Source: Tabrizicola sp. (lineage in GTDB: Bacteria; Pseudomonadota; Alphaproteobacteria; Rhodobacterales; Rhodobacteraceae). Taken from it: a stretch of DNA of 64,000 nucleotides. Each line of letters opens with the position of its first letter. The first letter of the stretch is position 1. This document shows, in pieces, positions 26,773 through 37,237 of this stretch. The notes below the pieces were generated by a model, which saw nothing but the letters and a program-made list of their open reading frames with translations, ran no database searches and was not told the DNA's origin. The stretch is from positions 440,127 to 504,126 of the forward strand of contig NZ_JALHQD010000001.1 of the NCBI RefSeq assembly GCF_022842145.1, given 5' to 3'. The translations under genes and the position numbers were made by a program.

Positions 26773-27992
26773 TCAGCTTCGGGACAGGCGGGTCAGAAGC
26801 TCTACCTGTTTCGGCAGGCTGACCGAGCGCAGGTCGTAGCGGTCGCGCACCATCTGTCGGGCGGCAGCACGCATCGGCTCATAGGCTTCGGGGTGGGCGA
26901 GAGCGTCGATCAGGGCCGCCGACCAACCCTTGACGTCGAAGAAATCAACCATCCGGCCCGTCTTGCCATCCGTGATCACCTCGGCCACCGGCGCGGTGTT
27001 CGAGCCGATCACAAGCGTTCCGGCTGCCATCGTCTCGACCATCGACCAGGACAGGACGAAAGGATAGGTCAGGTAGGCGTGAACGCGGCTAACATGGATC
27101 AGGTCGACCAGGTGGTCATAAGGCAGCTTGCCGACAAAGTGGACGCGGGACAGGTCCAGCCGATCCTTCACCTCGTTCAGGATCAGATCTTTCCAGGTCC
27201 CACCCCCCGGAGGCGCAGCGCCGTAGCTCACCCCGTCTTCGCCGACGATGACGACATGGGCGCCGGGCCGGGCAGCCAGGACATCGGGCAAGGCGCGCAG
27301 GAAGATGTGATAGCCGCGATAGGGTTCGAGGTTGCGGTTGACGAAGGTCACCACCTCGTCCCCGCGGTGCAGGGTCCGGCCATCCGGCAAGGTGAAGCGG
27401 GCCTGTGGGTTCGGTGTCAGCCGGTCGCAATCCACCCCGTCGAAGATCACTTCAAGCTGGCGCCGCAGGACCGGGGGATGGGTGCTGGCCTGCCATTCGG
27501 TCGGGGCCACGCCCGCGTCGGCATGGATCAGGGCCTGGGCAAGATAGGCCGCCCGGGATTGGGAGATCATCACCTGATCGAAGCCCTGGACCTGATACTC
27601 CGGGTCAAAGCCCACATCCGCGCCTATGCCGCGGTAGTAGAATTCCGCAAAGACCAGAAGCCTGGCTTCGGGCCAGACCTCTTTCAGAAACAGGGTCTCG
27701 CCCCAACCGGAATGGCCATAGATCACGTCGGGCACATAGCCCTCGGCCCGCATCCGGCGCGCGTGGCGGGCGACGGAGACGCCGCGGTCGGCCATCTGGG
27801 TGAAGGTCCGCCCAAGCCGCGTGGCCTTGGCATCAAGGGGTTGCGCCTTGTGCGTGTAGCGCAGGATCGGGACGTCCGCGGTCTTGCCGTTGGTTGCATC
27901 GGTCAAGGCGCGCACGTCATGCCCAAGGCGCTGCATCTCTGGCGCGAGGTGCAGGAACTGGCCGGGAAAGTTCTGGTGGACGAAGAGAAGCT

Positions 27993-27996
<4 letters not shown>
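26773..27996 (-). CDS. Group 1 (GT4-like) glycosyltransferase
   Basis: 407 residues. VKLLFVHQNFPGQFLHLAP is the typical start of a GT4 family used in surface polysaccharide synthesis; the C-terminal half has FVNRNLEPYRGYHIFLRALP, VHFVGKLPY and SWSMVETMAAGTLVIGSNTAPV, the nucleotide-sugar domain with the E-x7-E like segment. No transmembrane helices. It starts with GTG 27996, whose last two bases form the TGA stop of yejF (GTGA), a tight translational coupling that is unexpected for a peptide-transport operon. Convergent with hemN. Confidence 0.88.
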
Positions 27997-29683
<1,687 letters not shown>

Positions 29684-29687
<4 letters not shown>

Positions 29688-30796
29688 CTGAAGGTCTTTC
29701 TCGGGTCAAAGGCATCGCGGACGCCCTCGAAGATGAAGACAAGAAGCGAGAGCATGATGGCGAAGGTGAAGAAGGCGGTGAAGGCCAGGAACGGTGCCTG
29801 CAGGTTCTGCTGCGCCTGCCGGGTCAGCTGGCCGAGCGACGGCAGGTCCGAGGGCAGGCCGAAGCCGAGGTAGTCCAGCGTGGCAAGGCCCGCGATGGTG
29901 CCGGTGATCGCGAAGGGCAGCATGGTCAGCGTGGCGACCATCGCGTTCGGCAGGACGTGGCGGAACATGATCTGCGGGTCAGACACGCCCAGTGCCTTGG
30001 CGGCGCGGACGTATTCGAAGTTGCGGGCGCGCAGGAACTCGGCCCTGACGACACCGACAAGGCCGGTCCAGCCGAAGATGACCATGAGAGCGACGAGTAA
30101 CCAGAAACTCTTGGCCCAGATCGCGGTGATGATGATGATGACGTAGAGGGTGGGGACCGAGGACCAAAGCTCGATGAAGCGCTGGAAGAGAAGGTCGGTC
30201 AGGCCGCCGAAATAGCCCTGCACGGCCCCGGCAGCGATGCCGATGACCGAGGTCAGCGCCACGACGATCAGCGCGAACGTGACGGACAGGCGAAAGCCGT
30301 AGATCACCCGGGCCAGCACGTCGCGGCTGGTGTCGTCGGTGCCAAGCCAGTTCTGCGCGGAAGGTGGGCCGGGGGCCACGCCGCCCGTATCGACGATGCT
30401 GTTGTACTTGTAGGGGATGACCGGCCAGACCATCCAGCCCTGCTGCTGCACAGGTTCACCCAAAGCGGTGCCCTGGGTTTCAACCTCGGCCTTGATGCCG
30501 CGGGGGTCGTCCCAGCAATCCAGCGAGCCGCCCGAGACGATCAAACATTGCACCTCGGGCGTTGTGTAGTTGGCTTCCGTGCGCAGGTCGCCGCCGAAGG
30601 CCACCTCGGGGTAGAACTTGAAGACCGGGGTGTAATACCTGCCCTGGTACTGCACCAGGATGGGCCGGTCGTTTGCGATCAGCTCGGCAAAGAGCGAGAA
30701 TCCGTAAAGGATCAGGAAGATCCACAGCGACCAGTAGGCGCGGCGGTTGGACTTGAAATTGCGCCAGCGGCGCTGGTTCAGGGGCGAAAGAGCCAT
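29684..30796 (-). CDS. yejE: ABC transporter permease YejE
   Basis: 370 residues with an N-terminal helix (about 20-40), a long periplasmic segment to about residue 165, then five helices with the permease EAA-like region (EYVRAAKALGVSDPQIMFRHVLPNA). The N-terminal RRWRNFKSNRRAYWSLWIF is typical of YejE/OppC-like subunits. It pairs with YejB to form the channel for oligopeptides or microcin C-like compounds. ATGA overlap with yejF and TGATG with yejB. Confidence 0.93.
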
Positions 30797-31938
30797 CAGT
30801 CGCGCCTGTCAAAGTCGATGCGGGGGTCGACCAGCACGTACATCAGGTCCGACAGGATGCCGACGACAAGGCCGATCAGGCCAAACGCGAACAGCGTGCC
30901 GAAGATCACCGGATAGTCGCGTTCGACGGCGGATTTGAAGCCCAGTTGGCCCAGCCCGTCGAGCGAGAAGATCACCTCGATGATCAGGCTTGATCCGAAG
31001 AAGACGCCCAAAAACAGGCTGGGGAAGCCCGCGATCACGATCAGCATGGCGTTGCGGAAGACGTGTCCGTAAAGGACCCGCGCCTCGGACAGGCCCTTGG
31101 CGCGGGCGGTCAGGACGTACTGCTTCTTGATCTCGTCCAGGAAGCTGTTCTTCGTCAGCAGGGTCAGGACCGCGAAGGACGATATCAGCTGCGCCGTCAC
31201 CGGCAGGGTGATGTGCCACAGGTAGTCGACGATCTTGCCCCAAAGGCTCAGCTCTTCGAAGTTGTCGCTGGTCAGCCCGCGCAGGGGAAACCACTGGAAA
31301 TAGCTGCCGCCCGCGAACATCACCATCAACAGGATCGCGAACAGGAAGCCGGGGATCGCATAGGCGGCGATGATGACGCCAGAGGTCCAAGTGTCGAAGC
31401 GCGAGCCATCGCGGACGGCCTTGCGGATGCCAAGGGGGATCGAGATCAGGTAGGCGATCAGCGTCGACCAGAGGCCGAGGGTGATCGAGACCGGCATCTT
31501 TTCCAGGATCAGGTCCACGACCGAGATCGAGCGGAAATAGCTCTCGCCGAAGTCGAAGGTCAGGTAGTTCCCCATCATCATGAAGAACCGTTCGGTGGCA
31601 GGGATCGCTTCCTTCCGGCACTCCGGCGCGGTCACGGACGGCTCGCCGGTAAAGCCTTCGTCGCAGACGATGCGGGCGAAACCGAACTGGACCTCAAGCT
31701 TGGCCAGGAATTCCGGCGGCAACCCGCGGGCGCCTTGATAGCCGGAGTCTTCCTCTTGCACCCCGCCACCTTCGGTGCCGGAGATGTTCTGGATCGAGTC
31801 GCCCTCGCCTTCCAGCCGGGCCAGGACCTGTTCGATCGGGCCGCCGGGGACGAATTGGGTCAGCGCGAAGTTGATCAGCATGACCCCGAACAACGTCGGG
31901 ATCACCAGCAGCAAGCGGCGAAGGATGTAGGCGCCCAA
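30796..31938 (-). CDS. yejB: ABC transporter permease YejB
   Basis: 380 residues. [29 protein letters not shown]... is the standard OppB/YejB start. A periplasmic loop with an unusual acidic insert ([20 protein letters not shown]) and the EAA-like loop ([23 protein letters not shown]) are visible. It lies 18 bases downstream of yejA and shares one base with yejE. Confidence 0.93.
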   Translation of the reverse strand: MGAYILRRLLLVIPTLFGVMLINFALTQFVPGGPIEQVLARLEGEGDSIQNISGTEGGGVQEEDSGYQGARGLPPEFLAKLEVQFGFARIVCDEGFTGEPSVTAPECRKEAIPATERFFMMMGNYLTFDFGESYFRSISVVDLILEKMPVSITLGLWSTLIAYLISIPLGIRKAVRDGSRFDTWTSGVIIAAYAIPGFLFAILLMVMFAGGSYFQWFPLRGLTSDNFEELSLWGKIVDYLWHITLPVTAQLISSFAVLTLLTKNSFLDEIKKQYVLTARAKGLSEARVLYGHVFRNAMLIVIAGFPSLFLGVFFGSSLIIEVIFSLDGLGQLGFKSAVERDYPVIFGTLFAFGLIGLVVGILSDLMYVLVDPRIDFDRRD

Positions 31939-31956
31939 AGTCCCCGACCGATCCTG

Positions 31957-33873
31957 TTACTTCAACGCGCCGCTGGCCTTCAGTGCCTCGGCCTTTTCGG
32001 GGTTGTACCACCAGAAGGCAAGCTCGCCTACCGCATAAGGCGGAAGCGTCTCGGGCCGTTCGTACATGTTGTAATAGGCGACCCAGTTGTCCTTCTTGTA
32101 GTAACGCGGGACGATCACGAATTCGGACCGCAGCACCCGGTCCAGCGCCTTGATGACATTGGTCAGGTCCTGCCGACTTGCCGCGGATTCAACCAGGTCC
32201 AGCATCTTGTCCACTGCCGGGTTGGCATAGCCCATCCGGTTGCGGCTGGAGTTGTCCTTGGCGACCGAGGCCCAGGCTTGTTTCAGGACGCCACCCGGCT
32301 CTGGCCCGCCATTCACGACAGTCGTCGGCAGGGCGTCGAAATCGAAGTTCGGCGGGCTTGCGCGCTCTTGCAGTTGCGGGTCGTCAATGATGTCGAAGCT
32401 GGCATCCACGCCCAGCGCCCGCAGGTTTTCGACATAGGCATTCATCACCGGCAAAAGGTCGGTGCGGGAATGGACCATCTCCATCCGCAAGGTTTCGCCC
32501 TTGTCGTTGCGACGGATGCCGTCGTCGCCGGCAACCCAGCCTGCCTCGTCCAGAAGCTGCGAAGCGCGGCGGAGGTTCTTGCGGTCCAGCGCATTGTCCG
32601 CCGAGGAGACGGACCCCGCCGGCACTTCGGCGGTCAGGATGCTGGCGGGAAGCAGGCCTTCATCCACCAGCGGCTGCAGGATTGCCACCTCTTCCGGCGT
32701 GGGTGCGCCGACGGCGGCCATGTCCGAGTTTTCCCAGATCGAGTTCACCCGGGCGAACAGATCGTAGAACAGCGACTTGTTCGACCATTCGAAGTTGAAC
32801 ATCAGGCCCAGCGCCTCACGCACACGGGGGTCCTGGAATTGCGCGCGGCGGAGGTTGAAGATGATCGACTGACCGCCGGCGATATTGCCGGAAGGCAGGA
32901 TTTCCTTGACCACGCCGCCCGACTGCACGGCGGGGAATTCGTATTCCAGCGCCCAGCGCTTTGGCAGGCTTTCGTTGCGGAAGGTGTAGACCCCGCCCTT
33001 GAACGCCTCGAAGGCGGCGTTGTCGTCGGCGAAATACTCGATGCGGATCCGGTCAAAGTTGTTCTGGCCGACGTTCAGCGGATGCTTCTCGCCCCAGTAG
33101 TCCATGTCGCGCGCGTAGATGACCTGCTGGCCGGGCTTGAAGCTTTCCAGCACGTAGGCCCCGGTGCCAAGGAAGGGTTCCAGGCTGGATTTCTCCAGGT
33201 CGCGCTTGTTCTCTTCGTAGTCCTTCTTGGAGAAGATCGTCAGGCTGCCCGCCTGCCCCGGCATGTCGCGGAAGGGCGTGCCGGGAGTGAAGGTGAACTT
33301 GATGCGATGGGGGTCCAGGACCTCGACCGACTGGAACTTGGCGTTTGCGACGCTGCGGTATTCCGGGATGCCCTTGTCTCGGAAAAGCTCGTAGCTGAAG
33401 AGCACGTCTTCCGCCGTCATCGGCGAGCCGTCGGAGAAGGTCACGTCCTTGCGGAGGTTGAAGATCACCCAGGACCGGTCCTCGGGGTATTCCATCGTCT
33501 CGCACAAAAGGCAGTAGGCGGCGCTGATGTCGTCCGCGGTGCCGGTCAGGATGGATTCGTAGAAGATCGACGCGAGGGCAGCCGAGTTGCCGGCGATGGC
33601 ATAGGGATTGAAGCTGTCAAAGCTGCCGGGGGCCCACTGGCTCATCTCGCCGCCCTTGGGGGCGTCGGGGTTGACGTAAGGAAGGTGGGTGAAGTCGGCT
33701 GGCAGGGCCAGGTCACCGAAGGTGGAGATGCCATGCGAGGTGATCACGGTTTCGGCCCGGACCGGCAGGGCCAAAGCCCCAAGTGCCGCGATCAGCGCGC
33801 CAGTGGCGAACACCGGACCCAAGTTGAGCCGCGCCGCTTTTGCCTGTGCTGTCCCCCGCTTGCCTGTCCGCAT
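31957..33873 (-). CDS. yejA: Periplasmic peptide-binding protein YejA
   Basis: 638 residues. The N-terminus is basic, then a hydrophobic signal segment ending LPVRAETV near residue 41. The mature protein is an SBP family 5 receptor: LPYVNPDAPKGGEMSQW, SFDSFNPYAIAG, DVTFSDGSPMTAEDVLFSYELF and PFRDMP, all close to YejA. It captures oligopeptides for YejBEF. ATG 33873 is the only start giving a signal peptide. First gene of the yejABEF-glycosyltransferase operon. Confidence 0.94.
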   Translation of the reverse strand: MRTGKRGTAQAKAARLNLGPVFATGALIAALGALALPVRAETVITSHGISTFGDLALPADFTHLPYVNPDAPKGGEMSQWAPGSFDSFNPYAIAGNSAALASIFYESILTGTADDISAAYCLLCETMEYPEDRSWVIFNLRKDVTFSDGSPMTAEDVLFSYELFRDKGIPEYRSVANAKFQSVEVLDPHRIKFTFTPGTPFRDMPGQAGSLTIFSKKDYEENKRDLEKSSLEPFLGTGAYVLESFKPGQQVIYARDMDYWGEKHPLNVGQNNFDRIRIEYFADDNAAFEAFKGGVYTFRNESLPKRWALEYEFPAVQSGGVVKEILPSGNIAGGQSIIFNLRRAQFQDPRVREALGLMFNFEWSNKSLFYDLFARVNSIWENSDMAAVGAPTPEEVAILQPLVDEGLLPASILTAEVPAGSVSSADNALDRKNLRRASQLLDEAGWVAGDDGIRRNDKGETLRMEMVHSRTDLLPVMNAYVENLRALGVDASFDIIDDPQLQERASPPNFDFDALPTTVVNGGPEPGGVLKQAWASVAKDNSSRNRMGYANPAVDKMLDLVESAASRQDLTNVIKALDRVLRSEFVIVPRYYKKDNWVAYYNMYERPETLPPYAVGELAFWWYNPEKAEALKASGALK

Positions 33874-33912
33874 TCGCCAATCTCCCCTGCTTGCCGTCTG
33901 GATTATTCATTT

Positions 33913-33942
33913 ATCCTATTTTGCGCTTTGTCGAGGCAACAA
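33913..33942 (-). promoter_or_regulatory. Possible promoter of the yejABEF operon
   Basis: On the minus strand TTGTTG (33942-33937) and TAGGAT (33918-33913) are 18 bases apart, in an AT-rich stretch about 40 bases upstream of the yejA start. A weak match; TTGCCT three bases nearer is an alternative -35. Confidence 0.3.
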
Positions 33943-33979
33943 GCCGCGATTGCCTGCGCGTTTACGTGAGCAAAATGGA

Positions 33980-34003
33980 AAAGCCGCCCGAGGGGGCGGC
34001 TTT
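33980..34003 (-). terminator. Terminator downstream of cycM
   Basis: AAAGCCGCCC (33980-33989) and GGGCGGCTTT (33994-34003) form a perfect 10-bp stem with a 4-base loop, 24 bases after the cycM stop; on the minus strand the stem runs into TTTTCC. It separates cycM from yejA. Confidence 0.8.
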
Positions 34004-34027
34004 GCACAGTTCGAAAGCGTGCGAAGC

Positions 34028-34567
34028 TCAGGGATTCGCGGCCAGGTAAGCGATGACGTTGGCGCGGTCTTCCGACTTCGGCAGACCGGCGAAGGCCATC
34101 TTGGTGCCAGGGATCGCCTGCTTGGGGTTTTCCAGGAAGGCATACAGGGCTTCAGGGGTCCAGGGCTCAGCAGACTTGGCGGCCATCGCTTCGGAATAGG
34201 CATAGCCCTCGGACGCGGCGTGCATCTTGCCGACAATACCGTTCAGGTGCGGACCAACGCCATCCGAGCCGTCCAGCTTGTGGCAGGAGCCGCATTTCTT
34301 GAACACAGCCTCACCGGCTGCCGCGTCACCTGCTGCAACCAGGGCCGCGACATCAACCGGTTCGCCTTCGCCTTCAGCAGGGGCTGCCTCTTCTTCGCCG
34401 GTGTCGATGGTGTAGGCCTGGGTGATCTCACCCTCGGCATGTTCACCGCCGTGGTCCCCGCCACCAACGGTGTACAGCCCGTCGCCCGCCCAGTTCACCA
34501 GCATCAGGACCAGAAGCGAGCCGCAGACCGCACCCACCGTCTTGGTCATCGTCATCGTGTCGAACAT
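34028..34567 (-). CDS. cycM: Membrane-anchored cytochrome c (CycM/c552 type)
   Basis: 179 residues. The N-terminus (about 10-27) is an uncleaved membrane anchor, followed by an Ala/Glu-rich flexible linker to about residue 75 and a class I cytochrome c domain: haem motif Cys92-x2-Cys95-His96 (KKCGSCHKL) and axial Met157 (GTKMAF). This layout is that of Paracoccus c552/CycM and Rhodobacter cy, which carry electrons from the bc1 complex to the terminal oxidase while attached to the membrane. Divergent from pheA. Confidence 0.92.
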   Translation of the reverse strand: MFDTMTMTKTVGAVCGSLLVLMLVNWAGDGLYTVGGGDHGGEHAEGEITQAYTIDTGEEEAAPAEGEGEPVDVAALVAAGDAAAGEAVFKKCGSCHKLDGSDGVGPHLNGIVGKMHAASEGYAYSEAMAAKSAEPWTPEALYAFLENPKQAIPGTKMAFAGLPKSEDRANVIAYLAANP

Positions 34568-34688
34568 GGTTCACCTATCTGGGGTCTCGAGTTGCGCGGT
34601 ATGTATCCGCTTCCACCATCCGGTTTCAAGGTGTAGACGCGCGACGAAACGCCCCGTGGGGCAGGTTTTCGACAGGGGATGACGTCAG

Positions 34689-35522
34689 ATGGCCGGTCGC
34701 ATCGCGTTTCAGGGGGAACTTGGTGCCTATTCGCACCAGGCCTGCCAGCAGTCGCGTCCGGATTTCGAACCCGTTCCCAGCACCACGTTCGAGGAAGTGG
34801 TCGACCGGGTCGCACGGGGCGACGTCGACCTCGGGATGCTCGCCGTCGAGAATTCGACCTATGGCCGGGTCGCCGACGTCCACTCGTTGCTGCCACGCGC
34901 GGGGCTGCACATCGTGGACGAGGCCTTTGTCCGGGTGCATGTCAACCTTCTGGGCGTGAAGGGTGCGTCGCTTGCGGACGTCAAGGAAGCGCACGGCCAT
35001 GTGGTGATCCTGCCGCAATGCGCGGGGTTCCTGAAGGCGCACGGCATCCTGGGCAAGGTCTCCAGCGACAACGCCCGCGCGGCGCGCGAAGTGGCCGAGG
35101 GGGGCGACAGATCCAGGGCCGCACTGGCAAGCGAACTGGCAGCCGAGATTTACGGGCTGGACGTGCTGGCCCGTCACATCGAGGATCAGGCCAACAACAC
35201 CACCCGCTTCCTGGTCATGTCGCGCGAGCCCAACCTGACCCGCCGCGGCCAGGGCAAGATGATCACCACCTTCACCTTCCGGGTCCGCAACATTCCGGCC
35301 GCGCTATACAAGGCGATGGGAGGGTTTGCGACCAACGGGGTGAACATGACCAAGCTGGAAAGCTACATGGTCGGCGGCACTTTCACCGCGACCGAGTTCT
35401 ACGCCGACATCGAGGGCCACCCGGAGGACCCGAATGTGGCCCTGGCGCTTGAAGAATTGCGCTACTTCACCTCGGAAGTGCGCATTCTGGGCGTCTACCC
35501 CGCTGACCGCGAGCGCGGGTAG
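34689..35522 (+). CDS. pheA: Prephenate dehydratase
   Basis: 277 residues, a stand-alone prephenate dehydratase plus ACT domain with no chorismate mutase part. IAFQGELGAYSHQA, the VENSTYGRV motif and NNTTRFLV (Thr-Arg-Phe of the active site) are present; the ACT domain (about 195-270) has KLESYMVGG, the ESRP-like phenylalanine-binding region. It makes phenylpyruvate for phenylalanine synthesis and is expected to be feedback inhibited. Start at ATG 34689. Confidence 0.95.
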   Translation: MAGRIAFQGELGAYSHQACQQSRPDFEPVPSTTFEEVVDRVARGDVDLGMLAVENSTYGRVADVHSLLPRAGLHIVDEAFVRVHVNLLGVKGASLADVKEAHGHVVILPQCAGFLKAHGILGKVSSDNARAAREVAEGGDRSRAALASELAAEIYGLDVLARHIEDQANNTTRFLVMSREPNLTRRGQGKMITTFTFRVRNIPAALYKAMGGFATNGVNMTKLESYMVGGTFTATEFYADIEGHPEDPNVALALEELRYFTSEVRILGVYPADRERG

Positions 35523-35530
35523 GCCGGGCC

Positions 35531-36007
35531 TCAGGCCTGAACCTGGCTGCGTTCGTAGCGGTCCTTGATCCGCGCACCCATCTGGCCCAGCCGGGTTTCA
35601 AACTTGGCCTGAACCCGTCCCTTGGCAAGCCGCATCGTGTTGATGAAAAGCCGTGCGGCCAGGGTTTTCGGCTTGAATTCGACATCCACGCGCAAGCGGC
35701 TGCGGCGGGGGGACAGGACCATCACCTCGAACCGGGCGCTGCCCTCGATCGAAGGGCCGTCAAGCGACAGGACGACAAGCTGGTTTTCGACCATTTCCGC
35801 GATCTTCAGCAGGACCTTGCGCGGCTTGCCGCGGAAATGCCCGCGGATACGCCACTCTGCCCCGGGACCCGTGGCCGGGCTTCCGGGAGGGCGCTCGACC
35901 TCGGCCCCGTTGCGCACGGCTTCACGTTCCCAGGTTGCGTGATCGACCAGAGAGGCAAAGAGAAAGGCCGCAGGGACCTCCATATCGGTCTTCGCGGTGA
36001 GTTTCAT
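35531..36007 (-). CDS. SRPBCC (START/polyketide cyclase-like) family protein
   Basis: 158 residues. The N-terminal pattern TAKTDMEVPAAFLFASLVDHATWE, then GAEWRIRGHFRGKPRKVLLKI and a C-terminal long helix with KGRVQAKFETRLGQM (in parts), is that of SRPBCC hydrophobic-ligand-binding proteins common in Rhodobacterales. Cytoplasmic, no signal peptide. Ligand unknown. Downstream of nudC on the same strand and tail to tail with pheA. Confidence 0.75.
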   Translation of the reverse strand: MKLTAKTDMEVPAAFLFASLVDHATWEREAVRNGAEVERPPGSPATGPGAEWRIRGHFRGKPRKVLLKIAEMVENQLVVLSLDGPSIEGSARFEVMVLSPRRSRLRVDVEFKPKTLAARLFINTMRLAKGRVQAKFETRLGQMGARIKDRYERSQVQA

Positions 36008-36053
36008 CTATACTCCCAGCAATTCAGATCCCGGTTTCACCTGCAACATTGGT

Positions 36054-37004
36054 TCAATCAAGCCGGTCCGCAAGCCAGTTGCTTAAAATGAAATGAGCAA
36101 TCGAGCCGTTTCGGGCCGGGCGGACCACGGGATGCAGCCCGGCAAAGGCTGCCACCAGCTCTTCCCGGGTCAGCCACAGGGCCTGCTCCAGCTCTTCGGG
36201 GTCGATGCGGATTTCGCGGCCCAGGGCTTCGGTCCGGGCACCGATCATCAGCGATGCCGGGAAGGGCCAGGGCTGGCTGGCAAGGTAGGTGACCGCACCG
36301 CAGGGCACGCCGGTTTCTTCCAGGACCTCGCGGCGGACGGCGGCTTCAAGCGTTTCGCCCGGTTCGACGAATCCCGCTAGCAGCGAGAACATGCCTTCGG
36401 GCCAGGCCGGGCTGCGCCCGAGCAGCACCGAGTTTCCCTGCGTGACCAGCATGATGACAACCGGATCGGTGCGCGGGAAGTGCTGCGTTCCGCAGGCAGG
36501 ACAGGATCGTTGCCAGCCGCCCACCGCACTGTTCGACTTCGCGCCGCAGGCCGAGCAGAAGCCGTGGCTGCGGTGCCATTGCAGGACTGCCTTGGCGGTG
36601 GCGACCAGTTCGGCCTCCCGCGGGGTCAGGTCGGTCATCACGCCGCGGAGTTCAACGAATCCCTCACCGCCGCCCAGCGCGGGGTGGCGTTGCACGGACG
36701 CGTCGAAGAACCCTGCATCGGGCGCATCGGCACCAGCCTCGGGCGACCAGTCCGACAGGTCGGCTGCAAAGCGCGGGACCCCGTCATCAACGCCGAGGAA
36801 GACAGGAGGCCCGGCCAGCGCCAGAACCGGATGCCCCGCGGGAACCCAGACCAGTCGCGCCCCGTCCATCATCGGCTTGCCGCGCCAGACCGGCAGGACC
36901 CGCCCCTGCACCAGCGCCTCGGCCAGACCGGCCGCGTCCCGGCGCAGCCCGGCGTGCCGGTCCAGGCCCGATCCGCCGAAGGTCACCGTCTCTGCTATCT
37001 TCAT
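36054..37004 (-). CDS. nudC: NAD(+) diphosphatase (NADH pyrophosphatase) NudC
   Basis: 316 residues. A zinc ribbon (Cys150, Cys153, Cys168, Cys171), a complete Nudix box at 211-233 (G-x5-E-x7-REVLEETG) and the SQPWPFPAS motif at 243-251, which is the specific tag of NADH pyrophosphatases. It hydrolyses NAD(H), and in E. coli also removes NAD caps from RNA 5' ends. The N-terminal half is the variable NUDIX-like domain. ATG 37004. Confidence 0.95.
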   Translation of the reverse strand: MKIAETVTFGGSGLDRHAGLRRDAAGLAEALVQGRVLPVWRGKPMMDGARLVWVPAGHPVLALAGPPVFLGVDDGVPRFAADLSDWSPEAGADAPDAGFFDASVQRHPALGGGEGFVELRGVMTDLTPREAELVATAKAVLQWHRSHGFCSACGAKSNSAVGGWQRSCPACGTQHFPRTDPVVIMLVTQGNSVLLGRSPAWPEGMFSLLAGFVEPGETLEAAVRREVLEETGVPCGAVTYLASQPWPFPASLMIGARTEALGREIRIDPEELEQALWLTREELVAAFAGLHPVVRPARNGSIAHFILSNWLADRLD

Positions 37005-37237
37005 GCCCGCCCCGACCTCGATTGCTTTAATTCGCCTCGCAATGGACCCTCAGTCGCATTGTCGGAAAGATCAATTCCCATCACGCGTTGCGTTAACAAC
37101 CTGCGCGCGAATAACGACAATTTGCCATAACATTGACACAACCGGAACGATACATCCGAAGTTGAAGATCGGTATTGGCGGTCGGGCCGCAGGCAATAGT
37201 TCTAAGTTTTCAGGTTTGGACAGTTGTTGGAAGATTG
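37005..37237. other. AT-rich divergent promoter region, nudC / nucleotidase gene
   Basis: No gene. This 233-base gap is clearly richer in A/T than its surroundings and must hold the two divergent promoters. A TTGACA occurs at 37133-37138 on the plus strand but without a good -10 at the right spacing. Confidence 0.4.

Noticed and set aside
31063-33969. A 968-codon open frame on the plus strand opposite yejA and yejB
   Set aside because: It is the antisense shadow of two well-recognised genes; its protein is rich in His, Gln, Asp and Arg without domains, as expected from GC-rich complementary frames.
37175-37237. TTG 37175 as the start of the CpdB-like gene, adding a hydrophobic stretch
   Set aside because: The extra codons are A/T-rich and rare for this genome (ATA, CTA, AGT), and GGAAG sits before ATG 37238; the stretch also lacks a normal signal-peptide layout.
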